Assembly: GCA_020426065.1 (NCBI GenBank)
Contig: JAGQQT010000253.1
Location: 1-6,219, forward strand
Source of the DNA: Planctomycetaceae bacterium
GTDB lineage: Bacteria > Planctomycetota > Planctomycetia > Planctomycetales > Planctomycetaceae
Direction of reading: 5' to 3'
Length of the DNA: 6,219 bases
The position numbers were made by a program, and so were the translations under genes. The notes beneath the pieces were generated by a model. The model was not told the DNA's origin and did not search any database. It saw only the letters and a list, made by a program, of their open reading frames with translations. This document shows, one piece after another, positions 5,187 to 6,219 of this stretch (its first letter is position 1; every line of letters begins with the position of its first letter).

Positions 5187-5601
5187 TGGCAGTCCTCGAA
5201 TTCAGGAAGATAGCCGAAGACTCGAACAGCCGTTCGCGTCGAGCGGCGGAGGAATCCTGCTGATCATACTGTTCTGCCAGCTGGCGGAGTTCATCGTAAG
5301 TTGCCTGGCAGTAGATGCAGCCGACGGTCTTGAGGTGGAACTGCATGTAATCGGCATATTGGGATTCGATGGCCTGCATGACGTATAGCCCCCAGTCGGA
5401 ACGGCTGGGGCAGCTGAGCTGTTCATGCCGCCAGATTTCGGAGATGGTCATCGTCCCCTGGTCGTGATTGTGGAGCAGTTCCTGCAGTCGCAGCCGCAGC
5501 GGTTCCTCTTCGCGCAAGCGTTGTTCGATGGATGCGCTGAGAGAGGCTTCGAGAGCCTCCTGGGCATAGGCGATCAAATCTTCATCGGAGACGTGATTCA
5601 T
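5179..5601 (-). CDS. Anti-sigma-like zinc-site protein, planctomycete type
   Basis: A 140-residue soluble protein. Residues 1-45 are a helical region (SDEDLIAYAQEALEAS, then IEQRLREEEPLRLRLQELL) that looks like the N-terminal part of anti-sigma-factor zinc-finger proteins. Residues 55-108 hold the distinctive part: EIWRHEQLSCPSR (55-67), then YMQFHLKTVGCIYCQATYDEL (85-105, less than the whole segment is needed to recognise it). Cys64, His89, Cys95 and Cys98 could bind a zinc ion. From memory, proteins with IWR..LSCPSR and FHL..VGC.YCQA are common in Planctomycetota and are often encoded beside ECF sigma factor genes. No sigma factor gene is in this window. The gene has no membrane helix, is the first of the probable G-F-E operon and overlaps F by 8 nt. 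The ATG at 5601 has no strong Shine-Dalgarno sequence. The anti-sigma role is inference; a general regulatory or zinc-binding role is as far as the sequence goes. Confidence 0.75.
   Translation of the reverse strand: MNHVSDEDLIAYAQEALEASLSASIEQRLREEEPLRLRLQELLHNHDQGTMTISEIWRHEQLSCPSRSDWGLYVMQAIESQYADYMQFHLKTVGCIYCQATYDELRQLAEQYDQQDSSAARRERLFESSAIFLNSRTANE
5194..5197 (-). promoter_or_regulatory. Shine-Dalgarno GAGG of the serine hydrolase
   Basis: GAGG lies 7 nt before the ATG at 5186, inside the coding sequence of gene G. This is the clearest ribosome-binding site in the window. With the 8-nt overlap of the two genes it supports translational coupling of F to G and fixes the start of F. Confidence 0.6.
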
Positions 5602-5700
5602 TGGCCATGTGCCTGAGATAGTGGTATGATCTGCCCGGCTCCAACATCATGACCCGACCGCATTGTATCGTTCAGTGAAACAGACCCGGATCGTTATCTT
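5602..5700. promoter_or_regulatory. Divergent promoter region between G and the GNAT gene
   Basis: These 99 bp separate the starts of G (minus) and the acetyltransferase (plus), so promoters for both must lie here or overlap the genes. No convincing -35/-10 pair is seen on either strand. An imperfect inverted repeat is present: GGTATGAT (5623-5630) with ATCATGACC (5646-5654, one bulged G). It could be an operator, but it is too short to be sure. The in-frame stop at 5650-5652 bounds the acetyltransferase frame. Confidence 0.5.
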
Positions 5701-6219
5701 ATGACAGAATTCCGGTTACGGCATTTTCGAAATCCTGATCCCCCGGAATTGGTCAGGCTGTGGAATTCAGCATATCAATCTCGTGGAGTGGCTGCTCCCC
5801 TCACGTGCGATATTTTTGACATGACGGTCTTGTCGGCGGTCTATTTTGATCCCCGGGGCCTGATTGTGGCGGAAACTGACAGTGGATTGATTGGATTTGT
5901 CCATGTCGGCTTTTGTGTGAACGCGGATCTGACCGCTCTGGATCATTCGCAGGCAGTCATTTGTGCGATTGTGGTCGCTCCCGAGTTTCGTCAGCAGGGA
6001 GTGGGGACTGCGCTGCTGGAAGCGGCTGCGGAATATGCCCTGGGAGCGGGAGCGAGCATGCTGTATGCGGGGCCTTCACCACTGAGAGATCCGTTCTACA
6101 CGGGAATTTACGGAGGGAGTCGCTGTTCCGGTTTTCTGGCCAGTCAGCCGGAATTGGGAGCATTGCTGGAAAAGGGCGGTTTCGAACCGTTTGAGCGACA
6201 TGGAGATCGGAAGAGCGTC
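5701..6219 (+). CDS. GNAT acetyltransferase, 3' truncated
   Basis: The first 168 genuine residues of a Gcn5-related N-acetyltransferase, which moves an acetyl group from acetyl-CoA to an unknown acceptor. The N-terminal strand and helix (FRLRHFRNPDPPELVRLWNS, 4-23) open the fold. The CoA-binding motif A is AIVVAPEFRQQGVGTALLEA (89-108), with RQQGVG (97-102) as the pyrophosphate loop. Residues 131-147 (PFYTGIYGGSRCSGFLA) resemble a segment I recall from planctomycete proteins with two GNAT domains, so the missing part may be a second domain. The ATG at 5701 is the first start in frame after the stop at 5650-5652; no Shine-Dalgarno sequence is seen. The frame is open to the end of the window, but bases 6204-6219 match sequencing adapter, so the last five residues (DRKSV) are not biological and the gene is truncated at 6203. 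The gene is transcribed away from G and probably unrelated to it. Confidence 0.85.
   Translation, partial: MTEFRLRHFRNPDPPELVRLWNSAYQSRGVAAPLTCDIFDMTVLSAVYFDPRGLIVAETDSGLIGFVHVGFCVNADLTALDHSQAVICAIVVAPEFRQQGVGTALLEAAAEYALGAGASMLYAGPSPLRDPFYTGIYGGSRCSGFLASQPELGALLEKGGFEPFERHGDRKSV
6204..6219 (+). other. Residual Illumina TruSeq adapter at contig end
   Basis: The last 16 bases, AGATCGGAAGAGCGTC, match exactly the start of the Illumina TruSeq read-2 adapter, whose first 13 bases are common to both TruSeq adapters and whose next bases (GTC) are specific to read 2. The match runs to the very last base of the window, as expected when untrimmed adapter is assembled at a contig end. The biological sequence therefore ends at 6203. 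Confidence 0.95.

Noticed and set aside
4464..5388. Several plus-strand frames (4464-4862, 4750-4959, 5032-5388)
   Set aside because: They are antisense to the serine hydrolase and the anti-sigma-like gene and show no domain features.

Overview
The window looks like a 6.2 kb contig from a member of the Planctomycetota, probably Planctomycetales of the Gimesia/Rubinisphaera kind. The main support is protein style. There is a small protein with an SCPSR segment and an FHLKTVGCIYCQA segment of the type often found beside planctomycete ECF sigma factor genes. There is also a planctomycete-flavoured MetW, a lipoprotein with a GYGYSSPP repeat-like unit, and a two-helix membrane protein. Shine-Dalgarno sequences are mostly weak and intergenic regions are rich in short hairpin repeats, which fits. 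No rRNA, tRNA, CRISPR array or transposase is visible.

Layout. Seven of the eight genes are on the minus strand. Reading in their direction of transcription (right to left): G (5601-5179, zinc-site protein resembling anti-sigma factors), F (5186-4176, exported serine hydrolase of the beta-lactamase/AmpC class) and E (4143-3433, MetW-like methyltransferase) form a compact probable operon. G and F overlap by 8 nt and F and E are 32 nt apart. A repeat-rich gap (3266-3432) follows, then D (3265-2786, two-helix membrane protein). The end of D lies inside a large inverted repeat (2751-2815). Next come C (2614-1832, exported alpha/beta hydrolase), B (1613-1047, zinc-ribbon plus DUF4375/DMP19-like protein) and A (1006-425, lipoprotein). 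Bases 1-424 hold no convincing gene, only degenerate repeat-like hairpins. On the plus strand, divergent from G, a GNAT acetyltransferase gene starts at 5701 and runs off the end.

How the genes fit together. G-F-E is the only group with clear coupling. The other genes look like independent accessory genes; B and A are only 40 nt apart but share no obvious function. I see no complete new defence or biosynthetic system here. The most concrete unusual observation is technical: the last 16 bases (6204-6219) match the Illumina TruSeq adapter exactly. The biological sequence therefore ends at 6203 and the last residues of the acetyltransferase are artefact. The second most interesting signal is a family of intergenic repeats: a 19-bp inverted repeat that supplies the C-terminus of gene D, a 17-nt motif found downstream of two different genes, a CACTGGC hairpin and a heptanucleotide tandem repeat.
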